Shown: in pieces, positions 11,944 through 25,675 of the stretch | Numbering within the stretch: position 1 is the first letter of the stretch | Layout: every line of letters starts with the position of its first letter | Origin: Glossina fuscipes | Taxonomy: Eukaryota; Arthropoda; Insecta; Diptera; Glossinidae | Reading direction: 5' to 3' | NCBI RefSeq assembly: GCF_014805625.2 | Contig: NW_023998415.1 | Coordinates: forward strand, 18,587,135 to 18,651,134 | Length of the DNA: 64,000 nt | Program-made: the position numbers and the translations under genes | The notes under the pieces: generated by a model | What the model was told of the DNA's origin: nothing | Seen by the model: only the letters and a program-made list of their open reading frames with translations | The model's database searches: none

Positions 11944-12856
11944 TTTTATTTATATTTTTTATTATTATTATTTCTTCATATTTTGTTATCACAGTTCATT
12001 GAAAAGTCTTACCCATTGACTCACTTAATTGGAGAAATTCCGAACGAACGCGTCAGATCGATTCGCGTAAGAAAAATCACTTTTATGAGACACAGCTTTT
12101 TGTACGGTTGAGTCGAAAGGAACCTCTTCTGATGACATTGAGCATTTGCACATATAGACTTTTCTTATTATTGATGATGGGCATGGTGCTTTAAAGCGAA
12201 GAGAGCAAGTCGAGCAAACAATGTGGCAGATTCTATTAAACAAGCAAGTGCAAGTAAATTGGAATCTGGTGAAGCTTCCAGGTAGGATTGGCTTTCACAA
12301 AAACATGTCAATGATCTGCATAAAAGCCCAGTTGAGTTAGAGAACCCGTAAAAGGATGAAAATAACTTGATATGCATACAAAACGAGAAAGCTAGGAGCT
12401 TACAGAGAACGTGGATCACATATGAGTAATAAAGGAAAAGTGAATTAGTTTTTGATTGTTATTAAAGCTCAGCTTAATTGTATGCTCTTGTTATGAGGTG
12501 TGGAATTTTTTCCATTTTTATCTCTATGTGCAAAGAATTTTTTACATCTGGAGAGCATGATTTTTTGTATTGTATTAGTTCTTTTTTGTTTGTTTTTTTA
12601 AGCAATTTAAGATTTTTTAAACAATATTTTAGAAGATAAGAGATTTTCTTTTTTGCATTCATTTGTATAAATCTGTTAAGAAATTATTTTTGTTTATTCT
12701 CATCGAGAAGCGTGTGCTATTCTTGTGTTCAGGGCTTTGCATATATACGTATATACGAGAGAGTAATTCGTTGTACAGTAAATTTTATTTTATTTTTTGC
12801 ACACATGCAACGCATGCTTATAATGCTGTGTATATATAAGTGCTTGTATGTTAATT

Positions 12857-12880
<24 letters not shown>
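12857..12880. repeat. (TG)n microsatellite
   Basis: About 12 TG units passing into TATATATG. Confidence 0.93.
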
Positions 12881-12889
<9 letters not shown>

Positions 12890-13773
12890 GGAAGTAAAAT
12901 ACTTAAAATGGTTGCAACGTAAAATTCACTTAAACTATAAAAGTTTTGAAAACTTTCGGGAAATTCACTGACATAGAACATGAAATTCTTTATTTAGTAT
13001 ATATATGCGTATGTACATATGTGTGCGTATATTTCTTCGTATATGTGTTTATCAAGTCATGTGTATGTCCTGCAGGGATTTTCATTTATGTACACGTTTA
13101 CAAGTCGACTGCACTCATCACACATACATGTACACGTGCTTATAAATATTTGTAGAAAATGAATTAACAATTTTTATCCATTTTCTCGCCAATGTACTGA
13201 AGGTATCACTGATATATTCCCAGTTAATATTTTATATTCCCGGACGACCTTCGATTCACGTTCAGTTAATGAAGATAAAAACGTATTTTTTTTTTTTATT
13301 TTTTTTTTTATTTTTGTACTTGCCAATGGATGAAGTTATACCAATTCTGCTATTCGGCTTGTCGCATTCAGGAATGTGAAGCACGTAGTCTAATTTTTTG
13401 TAAGCACATTTTTATTTTAAAGGAAATCAAGCTGACAAATTATTTAGGAGAGTGAGAATGTTTTGGATGTAGAAGAAGCTGACTTGAGGTGTCGAAATTT
13501 TAAATTGATACGTCAATGAGTTAATTTCGTGGCAGATATAAATAGAATCGCAAATAAAATCGGATAAATTTCAAGTACAAAATGTATCTAAACGATTGGT
13601 AAGTTAGTAATGAGGTTTTCTACGATTCGTGGATCAACAATATATTGCGTATTGTTTGTCACCGTTAATAGTATGATAGGATAAGCAAGACATGGCGGAC
13701 ATTATTTTTCATAAAATGTGGGAAAACACTTGCAACGCATTCTTGCATTTATGACGTTTTGTCCATATTTGTA

Positions 13774-13841
13774 GCATATCGCGCTTTAAATGCGTCATCT
13801 GTATTCTGTCGCTGTCGCATATCGCTCTTTAAGTGCGTCAT
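13774..13841. repeat. Two-copy 25-base direct repeat
   Basis: Units at 13774-13798 and 13817-13841 share GCATATCGC.CTTTAA.TGCGTCAT with two mismatches, starting 43 bases apart. A TATCGATA palindrome (13854-13861) follows 12 bases later. The arrangement could be a small regulatory module, but no transcription unit is visible nearby. Confidence 0.7.
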
Positions 13842-14175
13842 GCGTTTCTAATATATCGATAACAGGAAGAAGAGCGAAATGAATCATAAATAATTCATGT
13901 TCAATTTGAAATGTCGTTGAACGTTAGATAAAGCAAATATGTGTGCGATCCACTATAAATACTTTCTACTGCTATGCTCTTCTATTTCAATCTCCTCTTT
14001 CTCTCGCTGATTCGTTCGCTTTGTTTTCGCCTTCGATCCTGCAGATTGGCAGAATGTGAAATATGGACAAATACTCAAACTTGAAAACTCTTTATGCTTT
14101 CAGTGGAGATGAAAAGCATATACCACAATGTGTCTATTAAGTCGTTAGTTCGTAAAACGCGAAAGAAAAAGAGGG

Positions 14176-14222
14176 AGAAAAGAGAGAGAGATAGAGATAG
14201 AGAGAGAGAGATAGAGAGAGAG

Positions 14223-14313
<91 letters not shown>

Positions 14314-14324
14314 GAGATAGAGAG

Positions 14325-14390
<66 letters not shown>
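14176..14390. repeat. (GA)n-(GATA)n-(GA)n compound microsatellite
   Basis: About 215 bases: GA units, then roughly 25 GATA units with minor interruptions, then GA units again. The minus-strand serine/leucine/tyrosine repeat frame across it is an artefact. Confidence 0.97.
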
Positions 14391-14392
<2 letters not shown>

Positions 14393-16295
14393 CAAACTCT
14401 ATTAAATTAAATCAAATTAAATTTTCCACCGACCTTTCATACGCCAGGCTAATATTAAATATGGATTGATTGTTTGTTTTTTTGTAATAACATTTTGGAT
14501 AGATCTAGGTGTTTACATGGTTTATAACCTTGGACAAAATGCAAATATAGACATAAGAAGACGGCTAAAGCGATAGACATGCTTACATGGTATGAGATGG
14601 TTTAACCGAATCCAGTTTGGTATCTTAAGTCCTTATGGGTCTTAAATATATCCGCATAATTATATAATGTAATTCCTCTTGTGAAAGCCAGTAGTAATAA
14701 TGAGGAAGCAATAAAAAGCAGTATAGCTAATGTTATGTTAGGTAAAGCTGCCGTTGTACCTTATGTTATCTATCATATTAATCGGTCCAAAAAGGAAAAA
14801 GGAATTCGCCTGACTAATAAACCGGTAAACCGTTCTCCTATTCACAGATTTATGGGTATGCAAATCGTGAGAAAGAAATATTATGTTTATATATACATGA
14901 CATTGTGGAACCGCTTTCTTGAAATCGTTCCCGCACAAACGTTCTTAAAAAAATTAAGCCAATGTAGAGTAACATGAGTCAATCAGTAATATTTTACGGT
15001 CATGATACCTCCAAATAACTATAATTTGAGAAATAGCTTCTTACTTTTACATGTCTTTGGATTATGTTGGTCCATTTTTTTTTTTTTTGCTCATCACATT
15101 AAACTTTTCATGAAAGAATATGACCGAATACGAATAGATAAAGAATTTGTATTAACCCAAGCAGTTTAGCGTACTTAAAATGATCGGTCTTCGTCGAATA
15201 TAATAATTTAACTCACATTTTAATATAAATTGGCCGCACCGTTACTTGTCATATATATATATTTCCTCCTAAGTATATGTCATTATAAAAATATTGGTCA
15301 AGCGTTAAAAATGTTCTTAACATTATTTTAACATCGCCCACATAATAAAAGCAATGAATGCGCTTGAGAATGCCAAAAAAAAGAAATAAAAAAAAAAAAA
15401 AACATAGAAGAAAACAAAAAAAAAAAAAAAAGAAAAGACGAAAAAGGAAAAATAAAACATTTCTGAGAAATAGCATATTTTCCGCTTCTACGCATTAAAA
15501 TGTCTGAATTTTCGAATAGCATTAAAAGATGGCAGCAAAGCAAGAAAAAAACGAACGAATGAAAATGTAAAAGGAACGCTAAACCGTAATCCACGAGTGT
15601 TGCAAATGTTGCAACCAACTTCGTTACATGCATGTGGTCGTGTATGTATATATATAGGTGCAAACAAATAAACACACAACCAAACAAATGACCAAAAAAA
15701 AAGAAAAAAGGGGGAAAAAACACTATCAGCCACTGTGAAGGAAAGTCGGAATGAAAAGGAAATATACTTGAAGGGAAATGATTCCGGTTCCGCTATTAAA
15801 CTCTTACGTACTGATGACGACGATGATAAATAAGAATGATCATGATGAAAACGTAAACAGTGAGTAATCAAATAATTAAATTTTCTTTCACTATTCAATT
15901 TGATTTAATTTAATTTATTTTGAAAATAAATCTTTAATTAACATATAATCAGTAGCCTTACGTTAATGCTCAATAGCTGTACCGAATATGAAATCTGAAT
16001 CTGAATCTAAATTTGATATGCGAAATATATTAAAAAATTCACATGCTAATCCACGTACAATTAATAATCGAATTTGTCCGGGCGAGCAAGTCAAGCTTCA
16101 TTTTGAAATTCAAATGCCTTTTTGGGGGAAGTTTAGCTAAAAAGCGTTTTTTTTTTTGTTATTTTCAAAACGAAATTTCCCCCAAGCAATTATTCGTAGA
16201 TGCAGCCGACATCTATAATCATTAGATTTAACTTCAAGTTAAAGGTTAAATCCGTATTTTGTTAACCCACTATGCATAAACATAAACACGTATAC

Positions 16296-16335
<40 letters not shown>

Positions 16336-16948
16336 ATATGTGTATATTCAAACACACAAAACAAGTATTCATACGTTCGCATATACACATATGTAAATGT
16401 GTACGTAAGTGCCAAGCATCATATCATCTAAAGAATACAGGATTATGTCACTTACTTAAATCGGTTTAGGTTCACCTGACACTTATGGATGAAAATCAGT
16501 TTACATTCAACTCTATACATATATGTATATATATATATATATATGAGGGCCTGCCTATGATTGTTGTTTGTATAAAAATATTTATGTGCTAAAGTCTATT
16601 TCTAAGCGAATAAGTGCTTGAATGAATGAATGAATGATTAAATGAATGAATGAATGAATGAACGAACTGAACGCTTGTAAATTTATGTACTAAATAATTT
16701 TTAACAAAATTGTATCAGCCAAGCAAATAAACATATATAAACGTAAAATAAAATTTGCTTAAGATTACAGGCTGCTTTCCATGATAATTAGGCACTTAAC
16801 TGCACTCGCAAATGTATATGTTATTATGCTTATATCATATTATCTAATTGAATATGTTGTTTACGGTATGTTTAGCAAAAGCATTGAAGATGCTTTGCGG
16901 TTCACATGCACTTATGCCTTATATAATTCTATATACATATGCTATATA

Positions 16949-16979
<31 letters not shown>

Positions 16980-19900
16980 CTGTCTGTCTGTAAAGTAATT
17001 ACTTGATGAATATTGAAACAATGATTTTTAGGTATTTGTTATATCAATTGCGATAGAAGACTAATTAAATTATTATCACAATCTTGACAATAACCAGTTG
17101 TTATAATTAAAACTGCAAATAAGGACCATACCCATAAAAACAACAAAATATACTTTCGTCGCATTGCTATACACATCTGTTAAGGTTAAGAATTATCAAA
17201 ATGAACGAGATAATAATGAATTCATAATAAATTGCTTGAAAACTACAATATAAACGTAATTTCGTATCGAATTCCGACAAAATAGACCGAATAAATAATG
17301 TTTGTAAACTATGTTTACTGCTCGCACGCTAATTAACTTATGAGATAGATGTTCTGCATTAAATAAATGTTGAAATCTATGCCGAAACTCAATTATTATG
17401 TATAGCGTACTATACGAAATGTATGCAAGTGAGAAGACGAACGCGCAATGTCATTATGAAAATATTAATTTGTTTTTTGTTTTAGCCGATCCACGTGTAC
17501 CTCTACATGCTTACTAATGTCGACAAAATCAAGGCTCTAGATGTTGTTCTCTTTCTGTATTCATAATGAGTAGAAAATTCAAACATAACCTCAACATTGA
17601 GTAAATCAGCTGTTCCGAGGCATTTAACATACATTTATGTAATTTGCTTATGTGTGCATAAATGTGTACGCATTCATCCGATTTCATTAATTTCATTAAT
17701 TAATCATCATCAACGTAATTAACATATCGGTACTTGACTGCAAGGATTGGATATAATTTCAAAATTAATTAATTATTTGTTACAAAATTGATTAGAGAGG
17801 TTCACAGTAAAAATATTTTGCATATGAAATTTATTTGAATATCGCTACGGAGCGAATATCTTTGTGTACATCTTATCGATTCTTTAATGCTACACCTTGG
17901 AAAATATTGCTGTGTTTCGAGAGTGTGCATTATTAAGTTCATAATTGTAACAAATACTGTTAATGATTAACAAGCAAACTAAACCGTATTAATGAGTTAC
18001 ATGTTGTTGCAATACGCTATCGCATTTACGTCTATGACGTCAATAAGCCTGCCTTGAACTTTTAGAGATGGAAACTCTTTTTCATTGATCTGTTTGTCTA
18101 AGTTTTTAAAGTCTTTCCAGTAAATTGAAAAAAACAATAAAAAAATATTTTTTCAAATAATTTCATATCATTTCGGTTAAAGTTACATCCTATACCATTT
18201 CCGGTACGAGCATATTATAGATGGACGCGAACGTACATGCAAGACTCGGGCAGACGTTGGACACATAAAAAAAACAAAGAAGGCGAGAAAAAATAAATTT
18301 AAAATTCTATAATGTTGGATGGGTGTGGCTGACTTGTCAATCTGTTTGTATAGGTACTCTACGCTCATCATTGGACATGCGTTTTAGTTTGTGACAAGCA
18401 ATGAGCAAGAAGCCCAGAAAACAGAGAAATCTCTTAATCTATGTTCTGCTGTAGCTTGGTAGAGTACTCTTCGATAAATTTAGCAAATTTTTAATAGCAT
18501 CCTGCATGTCGGAACATGCATTCCCCCGTTAGCGAGAATCGAGAAGAAATCGCAAAGGACACGCCTAAAACGCCCACATGCCAAATAGTCCACTGAATAT
18601 GCCCTCTCCGTATTATCGAGCATGAAAATTTCTTTTTTATTTTTTGGTCTCTTTTAGCATAACGGTGATGGCTATAAAAGATGCGGTCACGATCGAAGAC
18701 AAATACTGTTTAGACAGAAGATGGCGTATATAATAAATTCGGTTAGAGCCGAATATAACTTCTCGATTCGTTACTTTTTCTTGACAAAAGTTCGTGAAAG
18801 ACAGTACTTTGCCATGGTAAACGAACAATGAGAATTCGGATGGGTTGGGATCATTATTTGAACGGCTTATCATATAAGGTTCGTACATGAAATATGTCCT
18901 TATATAGAAACACGATGTAATTTTGGGTATTCTATTGTGGACGGTGAGTTCGTAAGAACGTGAATCTATCCGCTCTCAGTTTCGTACAATCACTTTCTGG
19001 AACTGTAATTTTGCCCTGAATACCGATAGGCTGAAGAAAGGTTTAGCTGTTCTTTGGTTTTAAGCTCCTTCGATATAAAATGTATATTTTACATACTCGT
19101 TGGTAATACATTTTTTTGACAATTTTGTATATTACGAAGCCCCACTCCGCTTATGCAAGCTTTTGATAACCTGAACTACGCTTTGGTATTTGATTAGTAT
19201 TTAATATTTCGCATGAAAATTTTCCACTTTTTTTTACGAAAGCTGTTTTTGCTTATTTCTAGACATGAGTTTATTCAATTTAGTTATTCAGTTATCTGCA
19301 AATATATATAGCTACATTTATATACTATCGGTTTTTTATGCATAACCTTTTCAGCGATATTCCGACATATGTACACTGAACGCAGTTCGTTTTCTGCTCG
19401 CCTTTGTGTCAACCATCGGAAGCGTCCTCCGTTAAGCATAAGATGAAATTTATGTCATCATTTTATGAAAATATTCATTCACCGATTTCGTTGGCTGTCA
19501 TGAAATTTAATTAAATTTAGGTAAATGCTTAAATAATAAAATTTAAGAAGAAGAACAAATTTTTCTTATTTCTTTCAGACTAACAAATGAATATACAGCG
19601 TATACTATATACGGGGAGGAAGTAACGTGAACTCAATCATGATGAATCAACTGTCTGGAGGCATAAACCTCTTCTCTAGGTGCAAGTCGTAGGCGATTTG
19701 GGTCATTTTTTGATAGCGATTTTGTTACGTGAATTAAGTTTCGCACATAGAGTGTATGAGAAAGATTCAACATAACCTCAATATTAAATTTCGAGCCATT
19801 CATGGGCGCTTGGCATCAAAAATTATTTTTCTGTTTCGATTCTGCAGAGACTGATCGAGAAGAACTTAATCAAGGCAATTTTATGAGGAGAAAAAATGAT

Positions 19901-21329
19901 CTGTGTCTCGATTACTATAATAGTTTTGATTGAAAAAGATTACTTTATAAGCGAGCAATAAACGGTTAAGAAAGTCAAAAAAGCTTCTGATGCCGCAAAA
20001 AATGATTAATACATCCGAAAGCTGTTCAAAATCGATCAAATTAAAAGGAATAATCGATCAAAAGTGATCCTAATTAACGAGCGGTAAAGCATTTTGACTT
20101 TGATAGATTGATTATAACGATTTGAGAACAAGTTTCAGGTAGTATCAGGGTTTCGGGTGTAAGATTTTTTGTGGATACATGGGCCTCGGCACTTTGCATA
20201 CTGCAAAATAACAATTGATGCTTAAGAATTATTGAAGAATTGAATAATTGCTTTGCTTGAATATCTCAAGGCTTCTATCAAGAAAGTCGTGAAGGTGAGG
20301 TGACACAAAGTTACTCGGCACATAACAGAATGTATTCAATTGATTGAAATCCTTTATATTGACTCTTGTGTTACATTTAGGAGTTATTTATTTTTCCTCA
20401 TGAATATATGAATAGAAGAAATATATGCGACGTTAAGTTGGCATGAATGCGTGTGCGCGCGTACGTTTGATAATATCTTGTAACCGTTTAATGCAATATT
20501 AGTTAAGCATGCGTATTTGTATAGATGTGTTTATGGGTGTGTAAGTATTGTATGTGAAAAAATTATAACAGGCTTTTGACACAAGTACCGGAACTTCCGT
20601 CACTCGCTTCCTTGAGTTGCAGTCAAAATGTCAAGTACGAGTACATGTGTTAAACGTGACAACACCAATAAATGTATAAGAATACGCAAGTAAACGAATA
20701 TGCTCAGGCATAGTCATATAAAATTTTGCTATAACAACAAATATGAATGTTAAGGCATATAATATGACATGTGAGTCCTATGCTATAAACTAAAATTTCC
20801 ACTATTTGATATTTTTAAAACAATGAAGTGTGATTTTTTTATTTTTCTTTATTTTTGTTGTTTTTGTTTTCGCCTTTCTCTTTACGCGTGTAAATTTGTG
20901 CAATCGTTAAGTGTTCGACGGAATTGCCGGTTCCAGTTAAATATTATAAATCTATACACAAGTCAGTGCTAAGTGTAGGCATAGACGTTGTTCGTATGTG
21001 TTCATGTTGAGTTCATGTTGTCGTCGGCGCTGCTGTTGTCGTTGCGTATATGCTACACTTATCTATATGAAGATAGATATATAAATACATATACAAGTGT
21101 AGAGTTACATGTATGTGATGTGCATATATATATATATATATAAATGTAGCTTTGTAAGCTCATCTTTTAGTAAGAAACCTTCTAAATAATTTTCGAACAT
21201 GAATAGCAAAGCTGTTCCCGTTTATTCAAAGGAGATGTCAAGTTTTTTTGCTTTTGTTTTTTTTTTTTAAACATGCCTCAAAAGGTTTCGAAAAGCACAT
21301 AATAGTCAACGATTTTTTCTTTCTCCTTG

Positions 21330-21366
<37 letters not shown>

Positions 21367-21560
21367 AAATATATATCTATAGATACATAAAAGTGTTTTC
21401 TGCACCTTATGTGAAAAATCACAGTTCCACAATAAATAGCGGTTTTACAGTAAATACATTTTCTCTACTGTTATCGTAATATGTACACAGGTAGATAAAA
21501 AGACAAACATTCTCTACTGCATGTATTGCAAAATCTATGCATTATTATTACTACTTCCAC
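14391..21560. other. 7 kb of AT-rich non-coding DNA with many TA/CA/GAAT tracts
   Basis: TA runs occur near 16300-16331, 16528-16543, 16956-16978 and 21128-21142, with a GAAT array at about 16619-16662. Open frames are short and low complexity. I could not assign a transposon family to any part, including the somewhat GC-richer 18.4-18.9 kb and 19.6-20.3 kb blocks. Confidence 0.45.
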
Positions 21561-21563
21561 CAG

Positions 21564-21644
21564 TAGTACTACTACTACTACTACTACTACTGCTACTACT
21601 ACTACTACTACTACTACTGCTACTACTACTACTACTGCTACTAC
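21564..21644. repeat. (CTA)n trinucleotide array
   Basis: ACT/CTA units are interrupted by three CTGCTA variants. No coding frame of interest runs through it. Confidence 0.95.
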
Positions 21645-22854
21645 ACATGCTTGTTACAAGGTGAATGATTTAAGTTTTAAGTGCAGGGTGTCGTAATAAA
21701 ATGCCCCAACATGTGATAGGACGGAGAGGGAGAGGAAAAAAGAGAAAGAAATAGATAGGAAAAATAAGTATATTTCTATATGGCATCTGCTTATGCGTTA
21801 AGACTTCAAGAATATATCTCCGCATATTAACTCTGTCCATATGTATGCATTTTAATAAAAATTGTTTTTCTTTCGGTTATGGATGATTATTATTTGATAG
21901 TGTGTTTTTGTAAGTTCCTTGCTTAGTTTACCGATAAGTTAATGTATAAGAAAATGTTGTTTTATAGCATAAATTGGTGTAAAAGTAGACTTAAAATAAC
22001 AGTAAACCTCTTACATAAAGTTTCCAAGCAACGGGCTCATAGCGGAATAGTAGAGAGAGCAAGAAAGTCGATACTCGCAATTTGGATCGGATTTTTATCT
22101 TTCATATTTTATCCTCTACGAGCTTCAATTTGGATGGAAGGGATGACGAATGCATCGTTTAACGACAGAAGGCAAAATTCATAGGCGATATTTAAATTAT
22201 ATTTTCGGATAATTTATGAAATTATTTCACATTTAAGTGCCAGATGATTTGCAAATAATTACAAAAATTAAAAATTATATTGAAAATACCGAACCTTATC
22301 CGGTGTACCTATTGGTAATTGTAATGAATATGAAGGGCGACATTTCGATGAAAATTTCATCGCTTGTTCCCACCTGTGCAAAAACTTCATTTGAACAACA
22401 AGCAAGACCATCAAATAATGTTTGATGGAAACTATTTTTAATTATTCTACTTTCCTTTAAAGCATAGAGTTTCGGAAGTAAGTGATGTTATGACGGTGCA
22501 TAGTCGCGATTGTGGAAATCTACAGTTCAGCGCTGCTCTGATGGAACCCAAAGTGTTTTCTCCTCTCCAACTCACACGACTTATGCGACAGCAATAATGC
22601 TATTAATATAATAGACGATACCTTCTCGATCCCAGTAAACATAGATCATGCGTTGTGCCATTTGAACTGATCGGCAGCCGGTTTATCGAGCTATCGTACG
22701 ATACGAAAGCAAGAACCATTTGATTGCATTTTCGGTTGACGGTATCCGATCGCTTTCGTATCGAGTTTGGCTTTTTGTTTGTTGTTGCATTTACCATGGC
22801 ATCTTTGTAATAATAACGTCGGGTATTCTATCATTAACTATAAGAATAACACAT

Positions 22855-22872
22855 ATTCACTCTAGAGTGAAT
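22855..22872. other. Perfect 18-base palindrome
   Basis: ATTCACTCTAGAGTGAAT reads the same on both strands with no spacer. It is a possible dimer binding site or chance. Confidence 0.6.
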
Positions 22873-23167
22873 CTTTTAGAAGAAGAAAGTTTTTAGAGTT
22901 AACATAAAATCTTATTTAAGTGTTTTGACTTCTTTGGCCTTTATGTGATGCTATATAGGTAAGAAATATTTGGCTTTTACTTAACGATATTCTTGAATTA
23001 AGTGATTAACGAAAATTCATTTCTCTATCAGTCACCCAGCCTTTACGTCATGATTACACTCTCGAAACTTTTTCTAAAACAAAAACAAAACCAAAAAAAA
23101 AAAAAAAGAAGAAAAGTCGAGGTTAAAGTTTTCGTTTCATTCTTGCTCTTTGGTCAGATTAAATCCA

Positions 23168-23203
23168 AAAATTCGTCTTAATTGAATGATTAAGACGAAT
23201 TTT
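23168..23203. repeat. Perfect inverted repeat (15-base stem, 6-base loop)
   Basis: AAAATTCGTCTTAAT and ATTAAGACGAATTTT flank TGAATG with no mismatch. It could extrude as a small hairpin. It is too short for a microRNA precursor and no gene ends here. Confidence 0.8.
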
Positions 23204-24924
23204 AAAATCACAAATGCAACCCTTCGTTCCTTGTTGATATCTTTTCTGGTGACCTTTCATATCTCTAAAAACGTAATTATAAAACCAATACAGTTTAATT
23301 AAAACTAATGGTTTTGAATTTCGAATCTAGACTGAACGCGATTTTGTTATGGAAAATTTGCTGCAAAGGATGTGAAATATTCCTTTATTTATTTAAAATT
23401 AAATTCAATTTACCGATGTTACTGTCGATGTTACACCTGTGTGCCGCTCTCTATAGCTACGTTGTGCGCTATATAATGGTTATTTTTTTTTTTTTTGTGT
23501 ACTTGTTGTGAGTAAAATATATGAAATTATCGGTTTTTTTTTTTTTTTTAATATGTGTTGTTGTATAAAATAAATTTCCTACCACATAAAAGTATTTAAT
23601 GGAATTAAAAAACAAATTGTTTTATTCCATTTATATTTTATTCTTTCTATGGCATCACTGTAATTATATATAGATGACAATTAAATTTGAGCTTGTGCTA
23701 GTTATATTTTGTGGTATAACTGGGTAGATGGTAGAAGTTAGAATTTAGGTTCACATCTGTATATATGCACACATATGGATATATGTAAAGATAAATAGGT
23801 AGGTAGAGCGAATCGTTGCAAAGGCCTATAAGGATTATAGAATATACAAATTTCCATACCCACACCTGTCATACATATAGTAATTTTATTATCATCTTTG
23901 CCATGTTTAGATGTACTCATTAAACGCTTATTTATGGTTCGCATCACATTCTGAGATTTACTTTTTTATACCAATCACCGAAGGAAGAGATATTCACACT
24001 TGCAACGACACTCTGAAGCGATCTAAGCATGTCCATCTGTCAATTTGTGATAGCCATTTGAAAAAGGATGCAGTCCTGGCAAGCAAGTTGGTACGAAAAA
24101 AGTGACAAGTCGCTTTAAGGATACGCTTACATTACGACATACGTTGAGAGCACTTATCTTTTCAAAAACAAAACAACTGGGGTTCTTACACCTTACCCGC
24201 AAACCCGTAAATCACGACAGATACGATGATAAAAAAAACCCTGAAAAATGGCCAGAATTTAATATTATTCGAAATTTAAAGAGGCAGAATAAACGGTAGC
24301 GCATTCATAAAAGTCGATGATAGAACTGAATATAGTTTGTATCCATATTCAGAGGGATTTAGTGCTAGCATAATACGCTGCGGCCTAACAACGCTTGGCC
24401 ATGTGTTGCTTAACTCGTCCACGAAATGTCAGCAGCATTGAATTGAAGTGTGCTGGCCTTCAGGCGCTCTAACAAGTCGATATTACATCTTACGGTTAAT
24501 TATGGCTAGATAGCTAGTCATCTGTCTGAACAAAGTTCCCGTTCTTATGACGATGACGAAAAAAGACGTCTTTTGGTATAATTGTCTAAGGGTATGTAAT
24601 CGGGTCGGCCTTGCCCCACAATATTTTCCTCACTTGTTTTCTCTGAAAAATTGTTTTAAGATTTGCAAACAAGTAATAGTGTCTGAGGGTAGATCTGGAG
24701 TATGCATTACGCGTCACAATAATTCTAACTTTAATTCATGTGAATCTTGCCACTGCAGCTCTTAATTTGTGTATGCAAAATCAGCAAACCATAGAACAAA
24801 TTTTTTTTCTAGACTTAAAAAGGCTGCTCTTCTCTGCATTTCGCAAAACAATTTTGAACTTGAATAATATTCAAGCTGAAGAAAATAAAAAGCTACTTAA
24901 TCGGCCCACAAACTTCGAATTTTT

Positions 24925-25675
24925 TCATTATTACACTCGCCGCTGTAAGATGGCGGTATACCCACTTTGTTTTTTTCATAATGTGTATAATACCCAAAAG
25001 AAAGCTTCAGAGACCCTATATAAAGTATACATATTCCTGATGAGCGTGAAATTCTGAATTGATTTAGCTATGCCTGTCCATCTGAGCGTGTGTGTGGGGT
25101 GCTTGTTGCTGGCATTCTCCTGGTCGCGAAAATGAACATATCGCCTTCAAAATTGGTGGCAACATTGAAAGTTTTTACACGCACGTTGGTATTGAAAATG
25201 GTCCAAATTGGTCAAAACATTAGCCCACAATGGAGCATAAACTGAACACAGCTTCGTTTTTGTTTTAGCAAAAATATCTGGGTTTTCACTCAGGTTACTC
25301 AGAAATTATAAAAGTTACAAGTCTGAAATTTTGCGCATTTACTTTGCGAAACACTCTACTCTTTACGTGCAAGAAGGGGAAAAATCGAAAATGTCCACAC
25401 AAAGTTACGAATGATTAAATTATTTATTTTTCTCAATTTTTTTGAGGTTTTATGCTTATTTATTGCAAAGCAAACTAGACAGAATGTTTCAAACTGTTCT
25501 GTACATTCCTCAAATGAAGATATATTATCTGCCTAAAAATGGGTTAATTCTAAAGTGAATATGGTAGAAACCGCAATTAATTTCTTCTTAATGATACCAG
25601 CGATATTGGTGTCAAATAAAAGAACTTGGAGAGTAGAATGCGAAAATCGTAGTGGTGGGTATGCGAGATTGGGCT
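24925..25675 (-). repeat. Dispersed non-coding repeat family A, long copy (A1)
   Basis: Read on the minus strand it begins near 25672 with a CATACCCACCACTACG-type end and passes through a block at 25500-25640 closely matching 31780-31915. It then has about 390 bases absent from the other copy. It ends with a block at 24970-25090 (GACAGGCATAGCTAAATC..., then a TATACTTTATATAGGGTCTCTGA-like segment) matching 31965-32070, and a GC-rich terminal stem (CGCC...GGCG near 24938-24958). Both ends carry a TATACCC-like motif. No protein is encoded. From memory, similar TATACCC-ended sequences with a GACATGGCTAAATC segment are common in fly genomes, but I cannot assign a named family. Confidence 0.6.

Larger units (their letters stand above)
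11944..14175. other. Non-coding stretch with short repeats
   Basis: It contains a (TG)n run at about 12857-12880, T-rich tracts near 13287-13315, and a 25-base direct repeat at 13774-13841 listed separately. The short frames at 12025-12243 and 12168-12419 (minus) carry no motif. No gene is supported. Confidence 0.45.
21645..24920. other. Non-coding stretch
   Basis: Short frames at 21942-22184, 23911-24105, 24102-24299 and 24547-24765 show no motif. A perfect hairpin at 23168-23203 and a palindrome at 22855-22872 are listed separately. Confidence 0.4.

Noticed and set aside
14075..14395. 106-codon serine/leucine/tyrosine repeat protein
   Set aside because: Translation of a GATA/GA microsatellite.
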